From assembly GCA_039962225.1 (NCBI GenBank), contig JAMPKV010000008.1, forward strand, positions 124,001 through 188,000: 64,000 bases of DNA, given 5' to 3'. Source of the DNA: Microcoleus sp. AS-A8 (GTDB lineage: Bacteria; Cyanobacteriota; Cyanobacteriia; Cyanobacteriales; Coleofasciculaceae). Each line of letters opens with the position of its first letter. The first letter of the stretch is position 1. The position numbers were made by a program, and so were the translations under genes. The notes under the pieces were generated by a model. It was not told the origin of the DNA. It did no database searches and saw nothing but the letters and a program-made list of their open reading frames with translations. Below, in pieces: positions 46,939 to 55,199 of the stretch.

Positions 46939-48321
46939 ATGAAATTAACTCTTCAAACCTTAAGCAGCTTTTATTCCGAGCATCTCTGGTTAGAGTTTTC
47001 GGATAGGGATTTGGAGCAAGCTAAATCAGCTTCTCAAGGTTACTCGAATGAAACAGGTCGCAATTATGCCTATCTCAATTCCCTGTGTTTGAATACCTTT
47101 TTGAATTGGCTAAAAAACAATTTAAGCTTAGAAGTTTCTCTGAGTGTATTTCCCAATGAGCAAATTTTGCCAAAGCTTTGGGAATTCGTTAGTGGATGTG
47201 GGATTAATTGGGGTAGTAAGCGGCTGGTACTTATTCCTAGTGATGCTATTGATTTGGCTGATTTCGCTGTTCCTCAAGAATGGGTCGATATTCCCAACTG
47301 GGCAGCAGATTATTATTTACCAATCCGAGTAAATTTAGAGGAGCAATATATTCATATTTGGGGTTTTGTTTCCCGGAACACTTTAAAAGATAAAGCCGAT
47401 TATGACCCAATTTATCGTCTCTATTATCTGGAGCGAGATTGGGTTGTTCCAAACTTAGACATAATGGAACTTGCGTCTAATCTTTGTCTGGATGAAAAAG
47501 GCGAAGTAACAGCGTTGCCAAAATTATCAGAGACGGAAGTAGACAATTTGATAGAGGAGCTGAGCCAACCTTCACCTTATTCTCCTCGCCTAAAGGCAAC
47601 GTTTGAAAAATGGGGGGCATTATTAAATGAGAGTCATTGGTTACAGAAGTTATATGAACGACGGGTGCAGTCAGTTTCACCCACAATATCGGCTCTCACT
47701 CGATGGTTAGATGGTGTTGTGGAAGCCGGGTGGCAAACCTTTGAAGAGTTATTTAATGCTAAAACGTTAGCACCAGCATTTCGAGTGAGACGCGTCAGAG
47801 GAATTGAACTAGAAACACCAGAAAAAGCTAGACGAGCGGTGAAACAATTGTATGACAGTCAAAGTGAAGTATCTTTTCCTCCTAATATTGAAGATCGAGA
47901 TGCCTTAGTTCATCTGTTACAAAATACTCCCGATGAAAGCCTTCGGTGGAAAGCGGCTGAATATTTATGGGCAATTGCTCCAAATTATCCAGGTTCTGCT
48001 ATCAGAAGGGTAATGGATTTAGGCGTTCAACTCATGGGGCACCCTATCGCTTTGATGGTTGCAGTTTTACGTAAATTGGATGGTAAAGTTGCCGTATTGC
48101 TGCGAGCTTATCCCATGCACAATCGCACTAAATTACCGCCAGGTTTACAATTAATTGGGCTAGATGAAAATGGCGCTTTTGTTCCCGGTTTGGAAGCTGT
48201 CGCAAGAAGCGAACCGCAAGATGATTATATTTCTTTGTACTTCAGTGCTAATGTTGGCGAGCGCTTCAGTGTGCGTCTGGCTTTAGAAGAAACTAGTATT
48301 TGCGAACAATTTGTAGTTTAA
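46939..48321 (+). CDS. DUF1822 family protein
   Basis: A 460-residue protein, mostly soluble, whose N-terminus (SSFYSEHLWLEFSDRDLEQAKSASQGYSNETGRNYAYLNSLCLNTFLNWL) and central LIPSDAIDLADFAVPQEWVDIPNWAADYYLPIRVN...YIHIWGFVS...DKADYD block match DUF1822, a family found in cyanobacteria beside sigma-like and CHAT proteins. A C-terminal portion has PDESLRWKAAEYLWAIAPNYPGSAIRR, reminiscent of a helical repeat. Function is unknown. Its position between a sigma-like gene and a CHAT receptor gene suggests it serves the same system. Confidence 0.7.
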   Translation: MKLTLQTLSSFYSEHLWLEFSDRDLEQAKSASQGYSNETGRNYAYLNSLCLNTFLNWLKNNLSLEVSLSVFPNEQILPKLWEFVSGCGINWGSKRLVLIPSDAIDLADFAVPQEWVDIPNWAADYYLPIRVNLEEQYIHIWGFVSRNTLKDKADYDPIYRLYYLERDWVVPNLDIMELASNLCLDEKGEVTALPKLSETEVDNLIEELSQPSPYSPRLKATFEKWGALLNESHWLQKLYERRVQSVSPTISALTRWLDGVVEAGWQTFEELFNAKTLAPAFRVRRVRGIELETPEKARRAVKQLYDSQSEVSFPPNIEDRDALVHLLQNTPDESLRWKAAEYLWAIAPNYPGSAIRRVMDLGVQLMGHPIALMVAVLRKLDGKVAVLLRAYPMHNRTKLPPGLQLIGLDENGAFVPGLEAVARSEPQDDYISLYFSANVGERFSVRLALEETSICEQFVV

Positions 48322-48515
48322 CTACGAATAAGATAGGTTAATTTGAGATAATTTAACCTACCTGTATGGGCTATTTGGGAGTGCGTGAGCGCTGAATTAA
48401 ACTTAGTCGTTGAAAATAGATGGATAACTTTTGGATTCAGGTTAAGAGTGACTTTTTTTTATGGGCTTTTTCCAGTATTATATGGCTTAATAAATCCACC
48501 TAAAGGAAGCTCGAT

Positions 48516-51026
48516 ATGAGCAAGCGAGTCATCTTCAGAATTGACCAAGGTGATTTTGAACAAGGTTTTTCTGTCACCTTAATGATTAAGGAGAATGGGG
48601 AGGTTTGCGCTCCCGAAGTCAGGGGTAAGCTTGCGCCAGCAACACAAATTATTGACCGCTATAATGACTGGCAACAAGCTTACTACTCTTGGGGAAAAAG
48701 CCACCGCTGGTGGAGACGGAGGTTAGAGGTTCCAGAGCAAATAAATACAAACTATTCGAGTGCTGACAGCGAGGGTAATCCTAACAGTTATGATCACCAG
48801 TTTGAAAGGGAACTCAATGAGTGGCTAGATCGTTCTGATTTAGGGGAGTTAAGAGAGGAACTACTACATACAGTTAACAAAAACGATTGTGTAAGTTTCA
48901 TTGTCCAAACGGATAACAAAGAATTACAGAGGCTACCCTGGGAGCTATGGCGTTTACTTAAAGATCGTTATCATCACCCGGAAGTAGCTATAAGCAGCAG
49001 AAGCGCACCCAAAAAAGGAGCTTTCAGAAGTTCAGTTAAAATTCTAGTGATTCTGGGTAGCGATGAAAAAATTGATATTCAAACCGACTGGAATATTCTT
49101 AGAGAAAAACTGCCAAATGACGAATTAGTATTGCTGGAAAAACCCAGCGCCGATGAATTTAGAGAAATTCTCATCAATCAAGCTTGGGATATTATCTTTT
49201 TTGCCGGACACAGTTCGACTCAAGCCGATGGAAATGATGCAAAAATTTGGCTTAATGACCAAGAATATTTATCACCTAAAAGCCTAAAAAATTCCCTCAA
49301 AAAAGCCGTTGAAAATGGCTTAAAACTGGCAATTTTTAACTCCTGCGATGGATTGGGGTTAGCACGACAATTGGAGACTTTGCAAATTCCCCATATCATC
49401 GTCATGCGGGAACCCGTTCACGATGAAGTTGCACAAAAATTTCTCAAGGGTTTTCTCACAAGCTTTGCTGAAGGTGCTTCTTTACATGAAGCCGTGCGCG
49501 AAGCTCGCGACCAATTAAGATTAATCGAAAGTCGTTCTCCTAATGCCTCTTGGTTACCTGTAATTTTTCAAAATCCTGAAGAACCTCCGCTATTTTATCC
49601 CGTAGAAGAGTCAGCACCGGAATTAGGAGAAAAACCGCTAGAAAGTTCGCAAAAGAGAGTAAAACTTAAGAAACTCGCCTGGTGTGGAATGGGTGCGATC
49701 GCACTCTGCACTCTTACTTTGGGAATCTATAAACTCATCGAGCTGCGTAACGATTCGACCCTAGCGTCAGGAATTAGCTTGGGAGAAGAAATTCTAAGCG
49801 AAAAAAATACCACTCCAGAAAAACAAGCTGGCGTTAAAGCCTTTGCCGATGGAAACTATTCCAAGGCAGTGGCAAATTTTCAATCCTCTCTCCAGAAAAA
49901 ACCTAACGATCCAGAAGCATTCATTTACTTAAATAATGCTATAGCGGCTAATAGCAAAGAAACCATTAAAATTGCCGTCAGCGTACCGATTGGTATCAAC
50001 CAACCCATTGCAGAAGAAATTTTGCGAGGTGTCGCGGCAGTTCAAGAGGAGATTAATCGCGACTTCGGGATTCATGGCAAGCCATTACAGGTGGTCATCG
50101 CTAATGATAATAATGACAGTACGTCCGCGCAAAAAGTTGCTCGTAAGTTGGTCAAAGATACTGCTATTTTTGCAGTTGTAGGACATAATTCGAGTAATGC
50201 TTCTACTGCGGCAGCTCCGCTCTATAAAGATGGCAAATTAGTCATGATTTCCCCAACAAGCTTTGCTAACCAGTTGAAAGAACAGTCGTATGTTTTTCGC
50301 ATGGTTCCCCAAATTACTTTTTTTGCCGCGCAATTATCTCAAGGTCTAGGCAAAGCAATTCCTAACCCCAAAGTTGCCATTTGTGTAGATAATGTATCAC
50401 CGGATCAGGAATCCTTTAGAAACGAATTTAAGTACGTTGTTTCAGCTTATCAAGGACAGCATATCGATCTAGGATGTAACCTTGCCGACCCAAATTTTAA
50501 TCCGATTACTGTGGTCGAGACAATGAGAAAGAACAATGTGAATAGTTTGATGGTGGCACCCTATGTTAATAACCTGCCCAAGGCAATGGAACTCTTCAAG
50601 GCGGTTCGAGAAAGTCAGTTACCAATCAAGCTGTTTGGCAGCCCTACTTTGTATAACGATAAAACTATTGAGTGGGGAGGCGAAGCAGTAGAAGGCTTGA
50701 CATTATCCGTTCCTTACTTTCCTGATGAGAAAGAAAAGAATTCGTTTCGGGAACTCTGGAAGACAGAACTAAACACCTGGCGATCACCAATGGCTAAGGA
50801 TACAACAAGAGCGATCGCAACGGGTTTACAACAACTTTTACAACAAAAACATCCCACTCGTCAGGATTTAGACAATATACTGAGAAATTCCAATTTTAAA
50901 GTGAAGGGTGTCACGGGGGAATTTAAGTTTCACAGCAACACAGGCGAACGCGAATTTCTGTTTCACAAAGAACGTTCTGACGCTTTAATCCGAATTCGAG
51001 ACGGTAAAGTTGTAAAAATTGAATAG
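48516..51026 (+). CDS. CHAT (caspase-like) domain fused through a membrane helix to a periplasmic ligand-binding domain
   Basis: An 836-residue protein with a good AAGGAAG ribosome site. Residues about 170-365 form a CHAT peptidase domain with the catalytic dyad His232 (FFAGHSS) and Cys277 (FNSCDGLGLA). One membrane helix (about 387-407) follows, then a short TPR-like hairpin (VKAFADGNYSKAVANFQSSLQKKPNDPEAFIYLNNA, about 440-475). The rest (485-836) is a type I periplasmic-binding fold like LivJ/UrtA (IKIAVSVPIGINQPIAEEILRGVAAVQEEIN...VVGHNSSNASTAAAPLYKDGKLVMISPTS). With the N-terminus inside, the ligand domain would be outside and the protease inside, as in a receptor. Substrate and ligand are unknown. 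The same extracellular half recurs alone at 55200. Confidence 0.85.
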   Translation: MSKRVIFRIDQGDFEQGFSVTLMIKENGEVCAPEVRGKLAPATQIIDRYNDWQQAYYSWGKSHRWWRRRLEVPEQINTNYSSADSEGNPNSYDHQFERELNEWLDRSDLGELREELLHTVNKNDCVSFIVQTDNKELQRLPWELWRLLKDRYHHPEVAISSRSAPKKGAFRSSVKILVILGSDEKIDIQTDWNILREKLPNDELVLLEKPSADEFREILINQAWDIIFFAGHSSTQADGNDAKIWLNDQEYLSPKSLKNSLKKAVENGLKLAIFNSCDGLGLARQLETLQIPHIIVMREPVHDEVAQKFLKGFLTSFAEGASLHEAVREARDQLRLIESRSPNASWLPVIFQNPEEPPLFYPVEESAPELGEKPLESSQKRVKLKKLAWCGMGAIALCTLTLGIYKLIELRNDSTLASGISLGEEILSEKNTTPEKQAGVKAFADGNYSKAVANFQSSLQKKPNDPEAFIYLNNAIAANSKETIKIAVSVPIGINQPIAEEILRGVAAVQEEINRDFGIHGKPLQVVIANDNNDSTSAQKVARKLVKDTAIFAVVGHNSSNASTAAAPLYKDGKLVMISPTSFANQLKEQSYVFRMVPQITFFAAQLSQGLGKAIPNPKVAICVDNVSPDQESFRNEFKYVVSAYQGQHIDLGCNLADPNFNPITVVETMRKNNVNSLMVAPYVNNLPKAMELFKAVRESQLPIKLFGSPTLYNDKTIEWGGEAVEGLTLSVPYFPDEKEKNSFRELWKTELNTWRSPMAKDTTRAIATGLQQLLQQKHPTRQDLDNILRNSNFKVKGVTGEFKFHSNTGEREFLFHKERSDALIRIRDGKVVKIE

Positions 51027-51040
51027 CTAGATCGAGCAGA

Positions 51041-51102
51041 ACTGCATATTTCTCTCACTCTATCCCAATACCTTATTGGATGGGTTAGAAGTGAGAGCAA
51101 CT
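51041..51102 (+). promoter_or_regulatory. Repeated leader element, copy 1 (before the kinase gene)
   Basis: It begins ACTGCATATTTCTCTCACTC and ends AGTGAGAGCAACT just before the ATG at 51103. CTCTCACT(CTA) can pair with (TAG)A-AGTGAGAG, and inside it TCC-C-AAT pairs with ATTGGA, so the leader can form a long hairpin that includes the ribosome-binding region. It lies wholly in the gap after the CHAT gene. Confidence 0.8.
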
Positions 51103-52557
51103 ATGTTAGGAGAAAAGCAGGTATTACACCAGCGCTATCACATTCAAGGCCAGTTGGGACACAACGCTGGACGACATACCCTACTCGCTCAAGATTTACA
51201 TACCCAAGAACTCGTTGTCCTCAAAATTCTCAGTTTTAACAGTGACTTTCGTTGGGAAGATTTGAAACTGTTTGAACGAGAAGCCGAAACCCTCAAATCT
51301 CTATCCTATCCAGCGATTCCCCACTATCTTGATTATTTTGAAGTGGACTTGCCCGATTGTCGGGGATTCGTACTTGTGCAATCTTATCTTGATGCCACCT
51401 CATTGCAGGAATGGATTAAGCGAGGGCGAACATTTAGCGAGGATGAAGTTAAACAAATTGCTAAGGCATTAATCAATGTATTGAGCTACTTGCACGAGCG
51501 CAATCCTCCGGTGATTCATCGGGATATCAAGCCCAGCAATATTTTACTAAAAGGCGATCGCTCTGCCCATCAGGTTGGAGATTTATACTTAGTTGATTTT
51601 GGTTCTGTGCAAACGGCTGTCCGAGAAATCGGGACGATGACGATTGTTGGAACCTATGGCTATATGCCACCCGAACAATTTAGTGGACGTGCCTTTCAAG
51701 CTTCCGATTTGTATAGTTTGGGAGCCACGTTAATCTACTTGGTAACAGGGACGCATCCGGCTGATTTGCTGCAAGAGGATTTGCTTCTTGAATTTGAACC
51801 CGTGACGCATCTTTCTCCAAGCTTTGTGCAATGGATCAAGCTTTTGACGCATCCCAACCGCAAGCAACGGTTTAGTTCAGCTACTGTTGCCTTGAAAGCA
51901 TTGGAGCAGCCTTTTGTTCAATCCCAACCGATTGAGTCATCCGCTACATCAACTCCTTTAACGCTGCAAAAACCTGTTGACAGTAAAATTTCTTTTCGCA
52001 AGGATGCAGAAACTCTAGAGATATATCTACCCCCGGAAAATTGTGGTGGTGCGGTAGGTTGTACATTTCTCGTTTACTGGGTTTTGATTTTTATGGGGTT
52101 ATCCTGTGTGTGTAGCGGTAACGTTTTCATAATCTTGATCGGCTTGCTTTTCTTGTGGAGCGGGATTTCCGGGCAAAGGGAAGCTTTTTTTACAGCCAAA
52201 GCAGACAGGCGCATCTATATTGATGGAACGTCGATGACTGTAACTGAAACAGCATTTGGAATACGGCGACGGGTTTTTCAGGCCAGTCGCAATAACCTCT
52301 ATAAATTAACTTACGTTAAGCGACTCTATCGTCCACATAGTGAAGGGGGCATTGAAGAGGTACCGCCAGTGTTAAGAATTTGGGCGAAACACTTTGCCAA
52401 TTACGATGCCCTTTACCGAGACATCAGCTATCACATCGGGCAATCGGTGAGTGCGGACAGCAAAACCCGCTTTTATGGTCGTCTAACAACGCCAGAACTC
52501 GATTGGTTGGCACAAGAATTAAGTAACTGGTTGGGTTTACCCATTACAAGAGAATAG
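51103..52557 (+). CDS. Membrane Ser/Thr protein kinase
   Basis: A 484-residue kinase. I choose ATG 51103 because it follows the repeated leader at the same spacing as in the other two copies. The kinase domain (about 10-275) has an unusual nucleotide loop (GQLGHNAGRHTLLAQD), a VLKIL lysine, HRDIKPSNILL and a VDFGSVQ loop, then GTYGYMPPEQF. Two adjacent membrane helices (about 322-338 and 341-360, VGCTFLVYWVLIFMGLSC and VFIILIGLLFLWSG) separate it from a C-terminal soluble part of about 120 residues. It belongs to the CHAT/PspA block. A phosphorylation output of the receptor protein is a reasonable inference. Confidence 0.85.
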   Translation: MLGEKQVLHQRYHIQGQLGHNAGRHTLLAQDLHTQELVVLKILSFNSDFRWEDLKLFEREAETLKSLSYPAIPHYLDYFEVDLPDCRGFVLVQSYLDATSLQEWIKRGRTFSEDEVKQIAKALINVLSYLHERNPPVIHRDIKPSNILLKGDRSAHQVGDLYLVDFGSVQTAVREIGTMTIVGTYGYMPPEQFSGRAFQASDLYSLGATLIYLVTGTHPADLLQEDLLLEFEPVTHLSPSFVQWIKLLTHPNRKQRFSSATVALKALEQPFVQSQPIESSATSTPLTLQKPVDSKISFRKDAETLEIYLPPENCGGAVGCTFLVYWVLIFMGLSCVCSGNVFIILIGLLFLWSGISGQREAFFTAKADRRIYIDGTSMTVTETAFGIRRRVFQASRNNLYKLTYVKRLYRPHSEGGIEEVPPVLRIWAKHFANYDALYRDISYHIGQSVSADSKTRFYGRLTTPELDWLAQELSNWLGLPITRE

Positions 52558-52648
52558 GGGCAGAGAGCTGGTATTAACCGTTAGGTGAAGATAGATGAAC
52601 CGTCCCAACATCTTGTGGATTTGCGAAGAAACAATAAATTCTGAATAG

Positions 52649-52709
52649 ACTGCATATTTCTTTCACTCTATCCCAATCCTAGATCGGAGGCGTTAGAAGT
52701 GAGAGCAAA
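52649..52709 (+). promoter_or_regulatory. Repeated leader element, copy 2 (before the multi-pass GRDP gene)
   Basis: It begins ACTGCATATTTCTTTCACTC and ends AGTGAGAGCAAA before the ATG at 52710. CTTTCACT still pairs with AGTGAGAG through one G-U pair. The inner stem is weaker here (CCAAT opposite ATCGG). Similarity to copy 3 extends upstream (CTGAATAG) and into the first codons, MKQLI. Confidence 0.8.
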
Positions 52710-54152
52710 ATGAAACAACTTATCCATGTCCGCAAGCCGTTTATAAATAGTCCGCAAGCGGAACTGTATCAACGTATTCAAGCATTTTCCCTGGATGCTG
52801 CTGATGCACGTTTGCCATTTAGTAAACGACTCGCACGAGATAACGGCTGGACAATTGAATATGCGAACTCGGTTATCGATGAATACAAAAAATTCATATT
52901 TCTAGCAGTAGTAGCTGGTCATCCTGTTACTCCTTCCGATCAGATCGATCAAGTCTGGCATTTACACTTGCTCTATACACGCTCCTATTGGGACGAGTTC
53001 TGTCTCAATGTTTTACAGATGTCACTCCATCACGGCCCTACCCAAGGAGGCTCGCGGGAGCGGCGTAAGTTCGATGACTGGTACAACAAAACCTTAGCAA
53101 GCTACGAACAATTCTTTCAACAGTCACCGCCTGTAGACATCTGGCCTCCATCCCATATTCGTTTCGGACGGGATATTCACTTCGTTCGAGTAAACACGCA
53201 AGAAAACTGGATTTTACCCAAGCCGCAGTTAAATTTCTTGTCTGAATTCTGTCTTAGTCAAAGTGCTATCTTTATCTTATCTTTGTTCCTAGCCTTAGGT
53301 GTTACAGGTTGTGCGTTATCAGATCTAACGAATCTCCCAAATCCACTAAATTTTTCACTTTCAGAATTTACTGCTTTTTATCTATCAGCAGCCTTAATCG
53401 GAGTTTTCGCTATCAGTATGGTCGGGTTGTTTAGACGACGTGGCAAAAACTCGAAAACTAGACTGCGATTACTTTTACTCCTGACTTTTTCTTTGTTTAT
53501 TCTGGGAATTAGCAAAATTGCCAGGGGACTCTTTGATTTGACAGGACAGGAGTTTCTTGGTTTCTACTTATTAGCAACGGTCACGGGTCTTTTCTTAGAT
53601 TTTTTCGCACGTTCGTGGTCGGGGTTTATACGATATCCAATACGGTTAACATCCTTTGATAAAGCTGTAAAGTGGTTAACTGTACTCTCAGTTTTTGTTT
53701 TGCAGTTTCTTGGAATTAGCAGGATAATCTTAGGAATTTACCGAGATAAACCAGTTGGTTACCTAGTCGTTTTGTGTCTTGTCGTAGGTATACAGGTACT
53801 TTTTTTGTTGTTTAGTAGATTCACAGAAGATTTTTCTGGGAGTTGGCGAATCTTGCTCGCTATCCCTGTCTTCCTCTCAAGCCCGTTCTTGTTCTGGCTA
53901 GGCTTTAAAAGTCTGGGTGTATGGATGTTTTTTGGTTTGTGCATGGCTATAGCACGTTTACAAGGTAGTAACTCTGGAAGTGGTGGTAGCTACGGGGGTG
54001 GCGGTGGTAGCTACAGGAGTGGCGGTGGTAGCTACAGGAGTGGCGGTAGCAGTGACGGTGGCGGTGGTGATAGTGGCGATGGTGATAGTGGCTGCGGTGG
54101 TGATAGTGGCGGCGGTGATAGTGGCTGCGGTGGCTGCTGTAGCGGCGATTAA
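52710..54152 (+). CDS. Glycine-rich-domain (GRDP-like) multi-pass membrane protein
   Basis: A 480-residue protein. Its N-terminal soluble domain (about 1-150) carries the GRDP/DUF1399-type motif VTPSDQIDQVWHLHLLYTRSYWDEFC. About seven or eight membrane helices follow between about 185 and 415. It ends with a low-complexity tail of Gly, Ser, Asp and Cys (GGGG, GDSGCGG, GCCSGD). Tails of this kind also occur in an uncharacterised membrane family (TIGR04222-like). Function is unknown. It shares its leader, and its first residues MKQLI, with the PspA-like gene that follows, suggesting a segmental duplication of leader and start. Confidence 0.7.
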   Translation: MKQLIHVRKPFINSPQAELYQRIQAFSLDAADARLPFSKRLARDNGWTIEYANSVIDEYKKFIFLAVVAGHPVTPSDQIDQVWHLHLLYTRSYWDEFCLNVLQMSLHHGPTQGGSRERRKFDDWYNKTLASYEQFFQQSPPVDIWPPSHIRFGRDIHFVRVNTQENWILPKPQLNFLSEFCLSQSAIFILSLFLALGVTGCALSDLTNLPNPLNFSLSEFTAFYLSAALIGVFAISMVGLFRRRGKNSKTRLRLLLLLTFSLFILGISKIARGLFDLTGQEFLGFYLLATVTGLFLDFFARSWSGFIRYPIRLTSFDKAVKWLTVLSVFVLQFLGISRIILGIYRDKPVGYLVVLCLVVGIQVLFLLFSRFTEDFSGSWRILLAIPVFLSSPFLFWLGFKSLGVWMFFGLCMAIARLQGSNSGSGGSYGGGGGSYRSGGGSYRSGGSSDGGGGDSGDGDSGCGGDSGGGDSGCGGCCSGD

Positions 54153-54223
54153 GGCATGAAATAGGCACTGCTTATCGAAATTTGCTCTGCATCAACTCAC
54201 TCTAAACAATTTGGTCTGAATAG

Positions 54224-54284
54224 ACTGCATATTTTTTTCACTCTATCCCAATACCTAATTGGATACGTTAGAAGTGAGAGCAAA
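54224..54284 (+). promoter_or_regulatory. Repeated leader element, copy 3 (before the PspA-like gene)
   Basis: It begins ACTGCATATTTTTTTCACTC and ends AGTGAGAGCAAA before the ATG at 54285. TTTTCACT pairs with AGTGAGAG using two G-U pairs, and TCC-C-AAT/ATTGGA is intact around an ACCTA loop. Differences between the copies keep the outer stem, which favours an RNA structure. Confidence 0.8.
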
Positions 54285-55022
54285 ATGAAACAACTAATCT
54301 ATTGGCTCATTGGTGAAGGCAAATTAAAATTATTTATCTACTGGTTAATTGGTGAAAGAACTGGGCGGACTCTAGTAGGAATTTGGAACTGGCTGTGGGG
54401 TATCCCTGTCGAATCTGGGGGCAAAATTGCCGTGGAAGTAGCGCAGGAATCCCTCGAATCAATGCAAATATCCATCTACCAACTGGCAGAATCCGTTGCA
54501 ACGGTTGTCGCTGCTTATGAGAAAGCTAAAGCTAAGTATGCAACCAAAGAGCGTGAATTTAAACTGGCAGAAAATCAAGCGTTGCTCGCCACTCAGCGGG
54601 GTAATGAAGAAGCAGCTAGACTGGCAATGAGTCGGGCGATCGCAATTGAAAGATTACTCCCTAAAATTTCCGAACAAGTTGCCCAAGCTGAACAACTAGT
54701 AGTGGCTGCCAAAGAAAAACTTTATCGAGAACGAGAAAAGTTAGAGGCTTATCAGACTGAGATGCAAAATATGAAGGCTTTATCAGAAATCAATGAAGCC
54801 TTAGAAACCATTGCCAAAGTTGATACTAGTTTTAACCTCAACTCGGCTCGATCTCAATTTGAATCGGCACAAGCAGCCGTCGAAGGGCGATATCTCAAAG
54901 TGAATGCCCAAGCAGAATTATCGGAAAGCCACACTGAAAGAATGCAAGCAGATTTAGACCGCTTGACGCTCAACGATGAAATTTCCCGTCGCCTTGCCAA
55001 TTTGAAATCCGAACAAAGCTGA
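54285..55022 (+). CDS. PspA/IM30-like membrane-associated protein
   Basis: A 245-residue, almost fully helical protein. A hydrophobic or amphipathic N-terminus with two similar LIYWLIGEG-type units (about 4-25) is followed by the long coiled coil of the PspA/Vipp1 family (VAAYEKAKAKYATKEREFKLAENQALLATQRGNEEAARLAMSRAI and later AQAEQLVVAAKEKLYREREKLEAYQTEMQNMKAL). PspA and Vipp1 assemble on stressed membranes and maintain their integrity. The duplicated amphipathic N-terminus is unlike the single helix of typical PspA and could bind membranes more strongly. It lies in the CHAT/kinase block behind the repeated leader. Confidence 0.75.
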   Translation: MKQLIYWLIGEGKLKLFIYWLIGERTGRTLVGIWNWLWGIPVESGGKIAVEVAQESLESMQISIYQLAESVATVVAAYEKAKAKYATKEREFKLAENQALLATQRGNEEAARLAMSRAIAIERLLPKISEQVAQAEQLVVAAKEKLYREREKLEAYQTEMQNMKALSEINEALETIAKVDTSFNLNSARSQFESAQAAVEGRYLKVNAQAELSESHTERMQADLDRLTLNDEISRRLANLKSEQS

Positions 55023-55199
55023 TTTTAGATTTTAGATTTTGGGTGCAAGGATTTTAGATTAAAAAAGTCCTCTCTTATTCAGTGGCGGAATCGTCAATTC
55101 CATTATCGGAAATCCAATCTTAAGTCTCTAATAGGCTTTCTTTATGGCATCAATACCGTTTCTCTGCCAATTGAACTTGAAAAACAATCTAAAACTATT

